Assembly (NCBI GenBank): GCA_910586275.1
Contig: CAJUIM010000046.1
Coordinates: forward strand, 1-26,040
Source of the DNA: an uncultured Lachnospiraceae bacterium
GTDB taxonomy: Bacteria; Bacillota; Clostridia; Lachnospirales; Lachnospiraceae
DNA: 26,040 nucleotides
Reading direction: 5' to 3'
Below the pieces are notes generated by a model. That model searched no databases, was not told where the DNA came from, and saw nothing but the letters and a program-made list of their open reading frames with translations. Made by a program: the position numbers and the translations under genes. Positions 1 to 7,557 of this stretch are shown one piece after another. Positions within the stretch are counted from its first letter, which is position 1; each line of letters begins with the position of its first letter.

Positions 1-21
1 GCGCTCCCGCTGCCGCCGTCC

Positions 22-80
22 CGCAAAAAAATCCCTCCCGTGCGTCCGCCTCTCACACAACATTCAGGCTGAACTGTTAC
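22..80. repeat. Left copy of a 60-bp inverted repeat bounding the window
   Basis: This segment matches the reverse complement of 25981-26040 almost base for base. The two copies differ by one substitution near the inner end and a small substitution/indel around 52-54. It contains a run of seven A residues and a G+C-rich core, and has no open reading frame of interest. The same sequence at both extreme ends in opposite orientation suggests a dispersed genomic repeat, and possibly contig ends set by a repeat in a short-read assembly. Its biological role is unknown. Confidence 0.85.
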
Positions 81-109
81 CACTTTATTACAAAATCTTC
101 TTTTTTAAC

Positions 110-138
110 TTGACACATCCATACAGCCATGCTAAACT
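110..138 (+). promoter_or_regulatory. Probable SigA promoter of the ABC importer operon
   Basis: A perfect -35 TTGACA (110-115) is followed after 17 bases by TAAACT (133-138), a 4/6 match to the -10 consensus. It lies about 200 bases upstream of the lipoprotein gene on the same strand, with no other gene between. The -10 sits inside the left arm of a dyad (126-164), so the promoter may be controlled by a bound repressor or a hairpin. Confidence 0.5.
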
Positions 139-164
139 GACGGAGTGCCGCGATTTAGCATGGC
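126..164. promoter_or_regulatory. Inverted repeat overlapping the -10 region (candidate operator)
   Basis: Arms GCCATGCTAAA (126-136) and TTTAGCATGGC (154-164) are perfect 11-bp inverted repeats separated by 17 bases. The left arm covers the presumed -10 box and the right arm lies just past the expected transcription start. This geometry fits an operator for a dimeric repressor, but the dyad could also belong to a dispersed repeat. A separate 10-bp palindrome, TCCGTACGGA, lies at 205-214. Confidence 0.4.
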
Positions 165-222
165 ACAGTGAAAACGCAGTAAAGCGCATTTCGTTTATCG
201 GCGGTCCGTACGGAATGTATAT

Positions 223-294
223 CAGAGCGTGTCTGGTTTCCCACAAATTGTGAAGCACATCTGCCAGAAAGCAATTTTCAGATACGTTCCGGGG
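223..294. repeat. Small palindromic dispersed repeat (MITE-like), copy 1
   Basis: About 54 bases from 240 match the reverse complement of 20701-20754 at roughly 45 of 54 positions. The ends are related inverted repeats: AGAGCGTGTCTGG at the left, and GAACGTATCTGAA on the opposite strand at the right. A third sequence of the same end type lies at 20879-20910. No coding capacity is seen. It fits a non-autonomous miniature element or an intergenic palindromic repeat family. It lies in the 5' untranslated region of the lipoprotein gene. Confidence 0.6.
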
Positions 295-343
295 AATGTT
301 CATATATACTGCGCAAAACATATAGGCAAAATGGAGGAGCAAT

Positions 344-1225
344 ATGAAAAAGATTATGGTAATGGCATGTACGGCAGTACTGGCAATGGGACTTCTGACG
401 GCATGCGGAAATAAGGCAGAGGATGGGGCGGCAGGAAGCGCGGCACCGGAAGAGAATGCAGCGGAAACGGAAAATGCAACGGAAGAGAGCGGAGCGGCTT
501 CGGCGGATAAAGAGGGCGGCAAAACATTTACGGTAGGTTTTGATGCGGAATTCCCGCCATACGGATATATGGATGAGAACGGAAACTATACCGGATTTGA
601 CTTGGAACTGGCGGCAGAAGTATGTACGCGGAACGGATGGGAATTTGTGGCACAGCCTATTGACTGGGATGCCAAAGATATGGAACTGAGTTCCGGTTCC
701 ATTGACTGCATCTGGAACGGATTTACGATGCAGGGCAGGGAGGATGCATATACATGGAGCGTGCCTTATGTGGACAACAGCCAAGTATTTGTAGTGCCTG
801 CAGATGCAGGAATTTCCACTCAGGCGGATTTGGCAGGAAAAGTAGTGGGCGTGCAGAAGGATTCTTCCGCACTGGCGGCATTGGAGACAGATGCGGCTGC
901 GCTGGCAATTACGTTCGCCGATTTACAGCGTTACGGGGATTATAATTTGGCATTTATGGATTTGGAGCAGGGAGCCATAGATGCGTTGGCCATTGACATC
1001 GGTGTGGCAAATTACCAAATCAGTTCCCGTGGGGATGCATTTGTTATTTTGGAAGAAAAACTGGCAAGCGAGCAGTATGGCATCGGATTTAAGCTGGGCA
1101 ATGATGAACTGAAAAATCAGGTAGAGGCTACTTTGCTGGAAATGGCAGAAGACGGCACATTTATGGAAATCGCAGAAAAATATGCTGATTTTGGCCTGAC
1201 AGACAGTGTATGTTTAGGAAAATAA
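344..1225 (+). CDS. Polar amino-acid ABC transporter, substrate-binding lipoprotein
   Basis: This 293-aa protein is the extracytoplasmic receptor of an amino-acid importer. It delivers ligand to the permease encoded next. The N-terminus is a lipoprotein signal: a basic start, a hydrophobic stretch and the lipobox LLTAC with Cys21 as the lipidated residue. A Glu/Ala/Ser-rich tether follows (about 26-54), then a family 3 solute-binding fold beginning FTVGFDAEFPPYGY, with the typical TGFDLELA and later SSGSIDCIWNG segments. The start is set by GGAGGAG at 333-339, four bases before ATG. A strong hairpin separates it from the permease gene, consistent with higher expression of the receptor. The exact ligand cannot be read from the sequence; a polar amino acid or cystine is plausible. 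Confidence 0.93.
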   Translation: MKKIMVMACTAVLAMGLLTACGNKAEDGAAGSAAPEENAAETENATEESGAASADKEGGKTFTVGFDAEFPPYGYMDENGNYTGFDLELAAEVCTRNGWEFVAQPIDWDAKDMELSSGSIDCIWNGFTMQGREDAYTWSVPYVDNSQVFVVPADAGISTQADLAGKVVGVQKDSSALAALETDAAALAITFADLQRYGDYNLAFMDLEQGAIDALAIDIGVANYQISSRGDAFVILEEKLASEQYGIGFKLGNDELKNQVEATLLEMAEDGTFMEIAEKYADFGLTDSVCLGK

Positions 1226-1251
1226 AAAGAAATGGACGCAAGAAAGAGGGA

Positions 1252-1286
1252 AAAAGGCCGCTGCGGCAGATAGACAGCGGCCTTTT
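1252..1286 (+). terminator. Intercistronic hairpin/attenuator after the binding-protein gene
   Basis: Perfect 12-bp arms AAAAGGCCGCTG (1252-1263) and CAGCGGCCTTTT (1275-1286) flank an 11-base loop, and the right arm ends in four T residues. It lies between the receptor and permease genes of one operon. It may therefore act as a partial terminator or as a 3' stabiliser of the receptor mRNA, rather than as a full stop. Confidence 0.7.
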
Positions 1287-1347
1287 CCGACAGCAGCTGA
1301 CGGGAATGATTTTCCGGCATGCTCTGGGAAAGGTATAGGAAGAGACT

Positions 1348-1998
1348 ATGAGCGTAACAACGATGCTTTTGCAATTGACAGGAGGAATGGTGACCACTGT
1401 GGAGATTTTTTTCCTGACATTATTGTTCTCCCTTCCTTTAGGATTGGTGATATCTTTTGGAAGAATGTCCAAGATGGGTACGCTGCGGGCAATAAGTAAA
1501 TTTTACATATCCGTCATGCGCGGCACGCCGCTGATGCTGCAGCTGATTGTCGTATATTTTGCGCCCTACTATGTATTTGGCATCAGGATATCGCCGGGAT
1601 ACCGCTTTACGGCTGTCATTCTTGCTTTTGTGCTGAACTACGCGGCGTATTTTGCGGAAATCTATCGTTCCGGGATAGAATCCATGCCGGTAGGGCAGTA
1701 TGAGGCGGCAAAGGTATTGGGATACGGCAGGGCGCAGACCTTTTTTAAGATTATCCTGCCGCAGGTAATCAAAAGAATCCTGCCGCCGGTTACCAATGAG
1801 ACTATTACGCTGGTAAAAGACACTTCTCTTGCTTTTGTGCTGGCCGAGGCCGAGATGTTTACCATTGCAAAACAGATTGCGGCGAAGGAGACAAGCATCG
1901 TGCCCCTTATGGCCGCGGGAGTTTTCTACTACATCTTCAATTTGGCAGTGGCCGGATTTATGGAATATGCGGAAAAAAAGATGAACTATTACCGCTGA
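1348..1998 (+). CDS. Polar amino-acid ABC transporter, permease
   Basis: This 216-aa integral membrane protein forms the translocation path of the importer. It is of usual length for the HisM/GlnP-type family. The N-terminal half has hydrophobic spans starting near VEIFFLTLLFSLPLGLVISF and a VMRGTPLMLQL motif. The cytoplasmic coupling (EAA) loop reads EAAKVLGYGRAQTFFKIILP, the site that docks to the ATPase. A final hydrophobic segment precedes the basic C-terminus. The start at 1348 follows a modest AGGAAG; an in-frame ATG lies five codons further on. It is in one operon with the receptor and ATPase genes. Confidence 0.93.
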   Translation: MSVTTMLLQLTGGMVTTVEIFFLTLLFSLPLGLVISFGRMSKMGTLRAISKFYISVMRGTPLMLQLIVVYFAPYYVFGIRISPGYRFTAVILAFVLNYAAYFAEIYRSGIESMPVGQYEAAKVLGYGRAQTFFKIILPQVIKRILPPVTNETITLVKDTSLAFVLAEAEMFTIAKQIAAKETSIVPLMAAGVFYYIFNLAVAGFMEYAEKKMNYYR

Positions 1999-2005
1999 AA
2001 CTTTT

Positions 2006-2026
2006 CCGTCCATAGGGACGGCTTTT
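2006..2026 (+). terminator. Small hairpin between permease and ATPase genes
   Basis: CCGTCC (2006-2011) and GGACGG (2016-2021) form a 6-bp stem with a 4-base loop, followed by CTTTTC. It is too short to be a confident terminator inside an operon and may only mark mRNA processing or weak attenuation. Confidence 0.3.
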
Positions 2027-2069
2027 CATCATGCGGAAGCTTACTGCCGAAAGGAGCAAGGATAGGAAA

Positions 2070-2825
2070 ATGAATTTACTGGAAATCAACCATATGAAAA
2101 AGGGATTTGACGGGTTAGGAGTATTGGAAGATATCTCTCTGTCCGTGCAAAAAGGAGAAGTCGTTTCTGTCATCGGCCCTTCCGGATCGGGAAAATCCAC
2201 ATTGCTGCGCTGTGCCACGCTGTTGGAGAAAATGGACGGAGGGGAACTGAAATATTTGGGAGAAGCCGCTGCTTGGGAAGAGAACGGGAAATGCATTTAT
2301 GCCGGCAGGCAGAAATTAAAAGAAATCCGGAAGCACTTTGGCTTAGTGTTCCAGAATTTCAACTTGTTTCCCCACTATACCGTCATGAAAAATATTATAG
2401 ACGCACCGGTAAGCGTGGATAAAGTCCCCAAAAAGGAAGCAGAGGAACGTGCCGTAAAGCTATTGTGCCAGCTTGGCTTGGAAGACAAAAAGGACGCTTA
2501 TCCATATCAGCTGTCAGGGGGACAGCAGCAAAGAGTATCCATTGCAAGGGCATTGGCACTGCAGCCCAAGATTCTCTTTTTTGACGAACCTACTTCGGCT
2601 TTGGATCCGGAACTGACGGGGGAAGTGCTGAAAGTAATTAAGGAACTTGCCAAAGAGCATATGACTATGATTATCGTAACCCATGAGATGCAATTTGCCA
2701 AAGAACTGTCCGACCGCATTATTTTCATGGAGCAGGGAGTCATCCGCTGTCAGGGAACCCCGGAAGAAATATTCTCGGCATCCGATGAGAGAGTGAGGGA
2801 CTTTATCGGGAAATTCACCTTATAA
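2070..2825 (+). CDS. Polar amino-acid ABC transporter, ATP-binding subunit
   Basis: This 251-aa cytoplasmic ATPase powers the importer. Visible motifs are Walker A GPSGSGKS (36-43), the Q-loop in VFQNFNLFPH, the signature LSGGQQQRVSIARAL, Walker B ILFFDEPTSALDP and the switch histidine in IIVTHEM. Together they match the GlnQ/HisP type. The reading frame is open from 2031. The start at 2070 was chosen because it gives the normal family N-terminus (MNLLEINHM) and has AGGATAGG just upstream. It is the third gene of the operon with the receptor and permease. No clear Rho-independent terminator follows before the next promoter at 2857. Confidence 0.93.
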   Translation: MNLLEINHMKKGFDGLGVLEDISLSVQKGEVVSVIGPSGSGKSTLLRCATLLEKMDGGELKYLGEAAAWEENGKCIYAGRQKLKEIRKHFGLVFQNFNLFPHYTVMKNIIDAPVSVDKVPKKEAEERAVKLLCQLGLEDKKDAYPYQLSGGQQQRVSIARALALQPKILFFDEPTSALDPELTGEVLKVIKELAKEHMTMIIVTHEMQFAKELSDRIIFMEQGVIRCQGTPEEIFSASDERVRDFIGKFTL

Positions 2826-2856
2826 GGGCACAGCTTGGCAAACCCCTTTTAATCGG

Positions 2857-2885
2857 TTGCGCAATGCTTATAGGAATGGTATAAT
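2857..2885 (+). promoter_or_regulatory. Extended -10 promoter of the Ter locus, front module
   Basis: TATAAT (2880-2885) is preceded by TGG, the extended -10 element. TTGCGC (2857-2862) lies at 17-base spacing as a weak -35. It lies about 90 bases upstream of the GTG start at 2976. The element ATGGTATAAT is identical to the one at 6908-6917 before the second half of the locus. Confidence 0.65.
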
Positions 2886-2975
2886 GCTGAAATATGGTAT
2901 TCGATACAGTCAGAAAGCACGGATGGCAGACCGTTCCGCAAAAACCACGGAACCCATACTGCCGGAGGAGGAAAA

Positions 2976-4256
2976 GTGGGAAGAAAGAAGAACGGCCATA
3001 TCGTAATCGGATATGATTTGGGTGACAATTATGCTCAGATCAGTTATTATCTGCCGTCGGCGGAAGACGTGGAGACACTTGCGGTAGTGGCAGGCAGCGA
3101 ACAATATAATATACCGATGATGCTGTGTAAGCGGAAAGGGATAAGCCAGTGGTTTTATGGCAAGGAGGCAGTGCGGGCGGCCAATGAGCAGGAAGGATAT
3201 CCGGTGGAGAATCTGCTGGAGGCAGCCTGGAAGGGGGAAAGTATTATTATAGAAGAGGAAAGCTTTGACCCGGTGGCTCTGCTGACGCTGTTTGTGAAAA
3301 GAAGCCTGTCGTTACTGAATATCATTACTCCTCAGGAATATCTGGACGGAGTGATGTTTACCGTGGAGAGGCTGGATGAACGTATGGTGAAAGTGCTGTC
3401 CCAGGTGGCGGCGAATCTGCAGCTGAAGACAGATAAAGTATATTTTCAGAGCCATGTGGACAGTTTTTACTATTTTACTCTTGCGCAGGAGGAATCACTC
3501 TGGGCTTATGAAGTGCTTTTGTGCGAGTATGACAACCGGATTCTGCGGCTATACCGTTTTGAATGCAACAGGAAGACTACGCCCCGGGTGGTTTTTATAG
3601 AAGAGGACGAAAGGTATGATATGCAGCGGGAAGAGGATGAAAAGGGAGAACTGCCCACAACAGGCTTGGACCGTGTTTTCTCCCGCATCGTAAAAGAAAA
3701 ATGCAATGGGCGGGCAGTTTCCGGCGTGTATCTGATCGGTGACGGATATAAGGACGGCTGGGCGGATGAATCACTGCACTATCTTTGCCGGGGGCGGCGT
3801 GTTTTTCAGGGAAATAATCTGTACAGCAAGGGTGCCTGCTACAGTATCTGCGAGAAGCTTGGGCTTAGGGAGGGCAGGGAAGGATATGTGTTCCTGGGCA
3901 AGGACAAGCTGGCGGCAAATGTGGGGATGCGGCTGCTGCGCCGGGGGGAGGAAGCTTATTTTGCCCTTATGGACGGCGGTACGAATTGGTATGATGTAAA
4001 AAAGGAATTTGATGTGATTCTGGAATCGGGGGATACGGTTTCGGTTCTGCTGACTCCTCTCAACGGAGGGGAGCCAAAGGAAATCAATGTTGTCTTGGAC
4101 GGCATTCCCGAGAGGGAGGACTGGACGGTCCGCCTCAGAATCATAACACAGATGCTTTCCAGGACGCAGTTCCGGGTGAAAGTATCGGATATGGGATTCG
4201 GTGAATTTTTTGCTTCCACCGGGGCGGAGTGGGAGAAAAGAATTGAGATTGTTTAA
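2976..4256 (+). CDS. ASKHA (actin/Hsp70-like) protein of a Ter locus, DUF5716-like
   Basis: This 426-aa cytoplasmic protein has no signal peptide. The N-terminus HIVIGYDLGDNYAQ resembles the phosphate-1 loop of Hsp70/actin-fold ATPases, with Asp14. Near 250-291 VYLIGDGYKDGW and then NNLYSKGACYSI resemble the adenosine-site and following helix of DnaK-like proteins. The expected phosphate-2 Gly-rich loop is not preserved: the matching region near 177-192 reads YEVLLCEYDNRILRLY. ATPase activity is therefore uncertain. Residues about 300-426 look like a separate beta-rich C-terminal domain. The start is a GTG with GGAGGAGG four bases upstream. I recall this type as DUF5716, but that name is unverified. 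It begins a tight gene group with a TPR-like and a membrane coiled-coil protein. Confidence 0.8.
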   Translation: MGRKKNGHIVIGYDLGDNYAQISYYLPSAEDVETLAVVAGSEQYNIPMMLCKRKGISQWFYGKEAVRAANEQEGYPVENLLEAAWKGESIIIEEESFDPVALLTLFVKRSLSLLNIITPQEYLDGVMFTVERLDERMVKVLSQVAANLQLKTDKVYFQSHVDSFYYFTLAQEESLWAYEVLLCEYDNRILRLYRFECNRKTTPRVVFIEEDERYDMQREEDEKGELPTTGLDRVFSRIVKEKCNGRAVSGVYLIGDGYKDGWADESLHYLCRGRRVFQGNNLYSKGACYSICEKLGLREGREGYVFLGKDKLAANVGMRLLRRGEEAYFALMDGGTNWYDVKKEFDVILESGDTVSVLLTPLNGGEPKEINVVLDGIPEREDWTVRLRIITQMLSRTQFRVKVSDMGFGEFFASTGAEWEKRIEIV

Positions 4257-4273
4257 ACGGAAGGAGAACCGGC

Positions 4274-5107
4274 ATGGGTAAAATATTGCTTTGCATGGGA
4301 AAATATGCAAAGGAACCTTTTTTCATGGAAAAAATCTGTGTGAATCTTTATTCCGTTGAGGAATTGTGCTATTGCCTGCTGAAAAATGCATATATGGTGG
4401 ATCAGGAGATTATGGACGGCAGGCTGGAAGAGTGGCTGACGGAGGAGTGCGGGCTGCAGGACCTGGCCGCGGAACTGGGGGAAATGGCGAAAGACGGGTG
4501 CACGGTAGGCAGCTATGCAAAAGCCATTTTGGAATATGTAGGTTACGGAGATCCGGAAATAAGGGAAAAGGCGGCAGAGACGATGGAAGAGGGACGGGAT
4601 ATGAGTCTCTATGAGAAACGGAAATCCCGTGCCGATTATTTGGCAGGCCATAAGAGGTATACCTCTGCCCTGAGAAGCTATGACAGTCTGTTGGAGGAAT
4701 TGCCGGAGGCGGAGAAAGCACTGCGGGCCAGGATACTGCATAATCAGGGAGTTGTTTATGCACAGATGTTCCGTTTCCGGAGCGCGGCACAGTGTTTTCG
4801 TGAAGCTTTTGACTGCGGCGGAGGAGACGAAGAGTATGTCAGCTTTTTGGCTGCCAACCGGATGCGCATGGAGGAAACGGAATATGTAAGTTTTGCGGCA
4901 GAGGGCGCACAGAAGCGTGAACTGACATTGGAAGTGGAAAAAATCATGGAGGATGCGGCAAAGGAGTTTGAAGGGACAGAGGAAAGCAGGATGCTTTTTA
5001 CCCTTGGAGTATGCAGAGAGGAGAACTATTCGGTGTCTTATTACGATGAGACAGAGAGGATTGTCCATGTACTGAAGGAACATTACAGGGAAATCACGGC
5101 AGAATAA
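4274..5107 (+). CDS. TPR-like protein of the Ter locus, unknown function
   Basis: This 277-aa soluble protein starts 17 bases after the ASKHA-like gene, with AAGGAG eight bases before ATG. Residues about 114-184 form paired amphipathic helices of TPR type: RYTSALRSYDSLLEELP, then ILHNQGVVYAQMFRFRSAAQC. The N-terminal part (MGKILLCMGKYAKEPFFM) is conserved-looking and could be a small beta/alpha module whose first residues resemble a nucleotide-fold strand, but no motif is complete. TPRs bind other proteins, often chaperones. Lying directly after an Hsp70-like gene, it may be an adaptor or co-chaperone-like partner; that is inference. I do not recognise the full-length family. Confidence 0.8.
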   Translation: MGKILLCMGKYAKEPFFMEKICVNLYSVEELCYCLLKNAYMVDQEIMDGRLEEWLTEECGLQDLAAELGEMAKDGCTVGSYAKAILEYVGYGDPEIREKAAETMEEGRDMSLYEKRKSRADYLAGHKRYTSALRSYDSLLEELPEAEKALRARILHNQGVVYAQMFRFRSAAQCFREAFDCGGGDEEYVSFLAANRMRMEETEYVSFAAEGAQKRELTLEVEKIMEDAAKEFEGTEESRMLFTLGVCREENYSVSYYDETERIVHVLKEHYREITAE

Positions 5108-5119
5108 CAGGGAAAAAGT

Positions 5120-6364
5120 ATGGGATTGTTTAAGAAAAATTGGCTGAAAGGGCTGCGGCTTTTTCGGAAGACGGCGGAATATGAGGAAGACGATCAGGAC
5201 TGGGGCAGATGGGAAGACGACATACAGGAGCGGAAAGGGCAGGAAGCAGAGGGATGGGGAGGCCTGAACTTCGGCGGCCGGCAGCCGCTTCGCGGTTTTG
5301 ACGTGCATGATGCGGCTCAGAGACAGGAATATGTGCGGAACTGTCTGGATCAGATGGGCGAGGCGGCAAAAGAACTGGAAAGCTTAAGCTTTGAATATAA
5401 TATGGTGACTTCTTATCTGAGGGATATGGAGGAAATAGAGGCTCTTCCGGAAAACGAACGTGCAGAGCTGAATGCAGCGGCTCAGAAGATACAGGATTTG
5501 GAAGAACGTCAGGATGTCTATCTGAAGAAAAAGAATCGGATGAGCGATGAGAAATACCATCAGATGGAACGGATGGAAGAGGAAGCGGAGGAAGGCTGCC
5601 GGAAACTGGCGGAAGCAGAGGATTACCAGAACCGCATAAGGCAGGATATGTCCCGTCTGGACGGAGAAAAGCATGCGTATTATTACCGGAGGGGCGAACT
5701 GCGGGGAGCCATAGCGGATGCGAAGGGGATGGCAGTCATCTGCTCCATGGCATTGGTAGTCTGCTTCGTTATATTGTTTACGCTGCAATATGTATTGGAC
5801 ATGGATACCCGGCTGGGTTTTCTGCTCACTGCCGGCCTTGCGGCATTGGTCATAATGGCTTTGTACCTAAAGTACACGGATTCGGTGAGGGAACTGAAAC
5901 GGGTGGAAAAGGGAATCAACCGTATCATTATGCTGCAGAACCGGGTAAAAATCCGCTATGTGAACAATACGAACTTATTGGACTATCTTTATATGAAGTA
6001 TCATGTGTCCAGCGGAAAGGAACTGACCGGGCTTTGGGAAAAGTATAAGGTGGAAAAGGAGGAACGCAGGCGTTACCGGGAGGCGGAACTGGAGTTGGAT
6101 GACTGCCATCAGGAACTTCTGAACATCTTAAAATGCTATCAGGTGAAAGACCCGGCCATCTGGCTGCATCAGACAGCGGCCATTCTGGACAATAAGGAAA
6201 TGGTGGAAATCCGCCACAATTTAATTATACGCAGGCAGTCCCTGCGGAGGCGGATGGATTACAATAAGGAAATGATCATCAATAAGGCAGAAAACGACAT
6301 TAAGGAGCTGGCCGAGAAATATCCTCAGTATGCGGGAGAACTGGCCGGCATGGTCCGTAGGTAA
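5120..6364 (+). CDS. Two-TM coiled-coil membrane protein of the Ter locus
   Basis: This 414-aa protein begins 12 bases after the TPR-like gene with a weak GGGA site. Residues about 64-185 are rich in charged heptads and predicted to be coiled coil. Two close hydrophobic spans (about 204-225 and 231-251) are joined by a short turn, giving a membrane hairpin with both long arms on the same side. A second coiled-coil stretch covers about 252-400, with many Lys/Arg/Glu residues. The N-terminus (3-50) is basic, then acidic and Trp-containing. No enzyme motif is visible. Architecture and position suggest a membrane scaffold for the neighbouring soluble proteins. I do not recognise the family. Confidence 0.8.
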   Translation: MGLFKKNWLKGLRLFRKTAEYEEDDQDWGRWEDDIQERKGQEAEGWGGLNFGGRQPLRGFDVHDAAQRQEYVRNCLDQMGEAAKELESLSFEYNMVTSYLRDMEEIEALPENERAELNAAAQKIQDLEERQDVYLKKKNRMSDEKYHQMERMEEEAEEGCRKLAEAEDYQNRIRQDMSRLDGEKHAYYYRRGELRGAIADAKGMAVICSMALVVCFVILFTLQYVLDMDTRLGFLLTAGLAALVIMALYLKYTDSVRELKRVEKGINRIIMLQNRVKIRYVNNTNLLDYLYMKYHVSSGKELTGLWEKYKVEKEERRRYREAELELDDCHQELLNILKCYQVKDPAIWLHQTAAILDNKEMVEIRHNLIIRRQSLRRRMDYNKEMIINKAENDIKELAEKYPQYAGELAGMVRR

Positions 6365-6434
6365 TGTTTTTGCCAGAACTGACAATATTTTATTTCCCTT
6401 TTCGGAATTGCGTGACCACAGGAGGTTCGTGAAT

Positions 6435-6866
6435 ATGGTGATAGTGTTGATGGGAGAAAGCTGTACCGGAAAAACTACATTGGCAAAAGAAATCCAAGCT
6501 TCTGTAGGGGCAGATATTTACAGCGGAAAAGACTATCTTCGGCTTGCAAAGAATGAGAATGATGCAAAGAAATTATTTGTGGAGAGATTGGAAGCCGCAG
6601 TCAACGGCGGGAATGTCATTTATATCATTGCAGAAAAGGAAGGCCTTTCCCTGCTTCCGGAAAAAACTTTCCGTATTCTTGTCACGGCCGATATCGATAA
6701 GATTAAGGAACGCTTTGCTGCCCGTATGAACGGAAGACTGCCGGCACCGGTTGCCGCAATGCTGGAAAAAAAACACGGGTGCTTCGATCAGGAAGCAAAT
6801 GACGTGCATATTCATAACGGAACCCCTGATGCCGCCTATGTCATTCAGGTTCTTGGGCAAAATTGA
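6435..6866 (+). CDS. Small P-loop NTPase/kinase-like protein
   Basis: This 143-aa protein begins MVIVLMGESCTGKTTLAKEI, with Walker A GESCTGKT at 7-14 in a nucleoside-kinase-like setting. A later segment, FRILVTADIDKIKERFAARMNGRLP, resembles the lid/arginine region of small kinases such as guanylate or adenylate kinases. It is shorter than these. The frame is open from 6330, but ATG 6435 is chosen because AGGAGG (6420-6425) lies nine bases upstream and the P-loop then falls at the usual distance from the start. It lies 70 bases after the coiled-coil gene and before the internal promoter at 6889. The substrate is unknown. Confidence 0.8.
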   Translation: MVIVLMGESCTGKTTLAKEIQASVGADIYSGKDYLRLAKNENDAKKLFVERLEAAVNGGNVIYIIAEKEGLSLLPEKTFRILVTADIDKIKERFAARMNGRLPAPVAAMLEKKHGCFDQEANDVHIHNGTPDAAYVIQVLGQN

Positions 6867-6888
6867 TTTCCGTGGGTAAACATTTAAG

Positions 6889-6917
6889 TTGAATTAACTA
6901 TAAGGAGATGGTATAAT
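6889..6917 (+). promoter_or_regulatory. Internal extended -10 promoter before the rhomboid gene
   Basis: TTGAAT (6889-6894), a 17-base spacer and TATAAT (6912-6917) preceded by TGG give a strong SigA-type promoter 35 bases before the GTG start at 6952. It would drive the rhomboid, YceG-like, TelA and TerD genes. Its -10 element is the same as that at 2880. Confidence 0.75.
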
Positions 6918-6951
6918 AAATAGATAAACTTTGATACAGAGGTAAAATAAA

Positions 6952-7542
6952 GTGAAAAATACGGGAAGAAAAATCAAATTTTCATTTAATTCTCCAATTG
7001 TCCTTGGCTTTACAATCATATGCTTTATCGCACTGGTACTGAATTGGCTGACGCGGGGGTGGGCGAACAATGCTGTTTTTAGCGTGTATCATTCCTCCTT
7101 GCTCAGCCCTTTTACTTATATCAGGATGATTGGGCATATTTTCGGACATGCCAATTGGGAACATTTTATCGGAAACATTATGCTGATTCTTGTGGTGGGG
7201 CCGTTGCTGGAGGAAAAATACGGATCCTCCAATCTGCTGTTTGTGATTCTTGCCACGGCCTTAGTGACGGGGATTGTCAATTATATATTCTTTCCCCATG
7301 TGCAGCTGCTGGGAGCCAGCGGCGTGGTGTTTGCCTTTATCCTGCTTTCTCCGTTTACCGGTGTGAAGGAAGGGACGGTGCCGGTCACTTTGGTATTGGT
7401 GGCATTGATCTATATTGGCGGGCAGGTTTATGACGGCTTGTTCCTGAAGGATAATGTGGCAAACTTGACGCATATACTCGGCGGACTGGTAGGGGCAGGC
7501 TTGGGATATGTGATGCATAAGAACAAAATGAACAGATATTGA
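6952..7542 (+). CDS. Rhomboid-family intramembrane serine protease
   Basis: This 196-aa polytopic membrane protein has about six hydrophobic segments. Catalytic features are the GASG motif with Ser123 and His174 in THILGGLVGAGLGY. The oxyanion-supporting His71 and Asn75 lie in HANWEHFIGN. This is the minimal bacterial six-TM form. It would cleave transmembrane segments of membrane proteins; the substrate is not known. The start is GTG with a modest GAGG about eight bases upstream; the next gene starts 15 bases downstream. Its place in the Ter locus, next to a membrane coiled-coil protein, makes that neighbour a candidate substrate, by inference only. Confidence 0.9.
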   Translation: MKNTGRKIKFSFNSPIVLGFTIICFIALVLNWLTRGWANNAVFSVYHSSLLSPFTYIRMIGHIFGHANWEHFIGNIMLILVVGPLLEEKYGSSNLLFVILATALVTGIVNYIFFPHVQLLGASGVVFAFILLSPFTGVKEGTVPVTLVLVALIYIGGQVYDGLFLKDNVANLTHILGGLVGAGLGYVMHKNKMNRY

Positions 7543-7557
7543 AGGTGAAAAAAATCC

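Noticed and set aside
88..522. A 144-codon minus-strand frame over the start of the lipoprotein gene
   Set aside because: It runs antisense to a certain gene and across repeats and a promoter; no family resemblance or ribosome site.
4253..5308. A 351-codon minus-strand frame antisense to the TPR-like and coiled-coil genes
   Set aside because: Residues are His/Phe/Cys/Pro-rich in the manner of antisense shadows, and the sense frames have strong ribosome sites and sensible folds.
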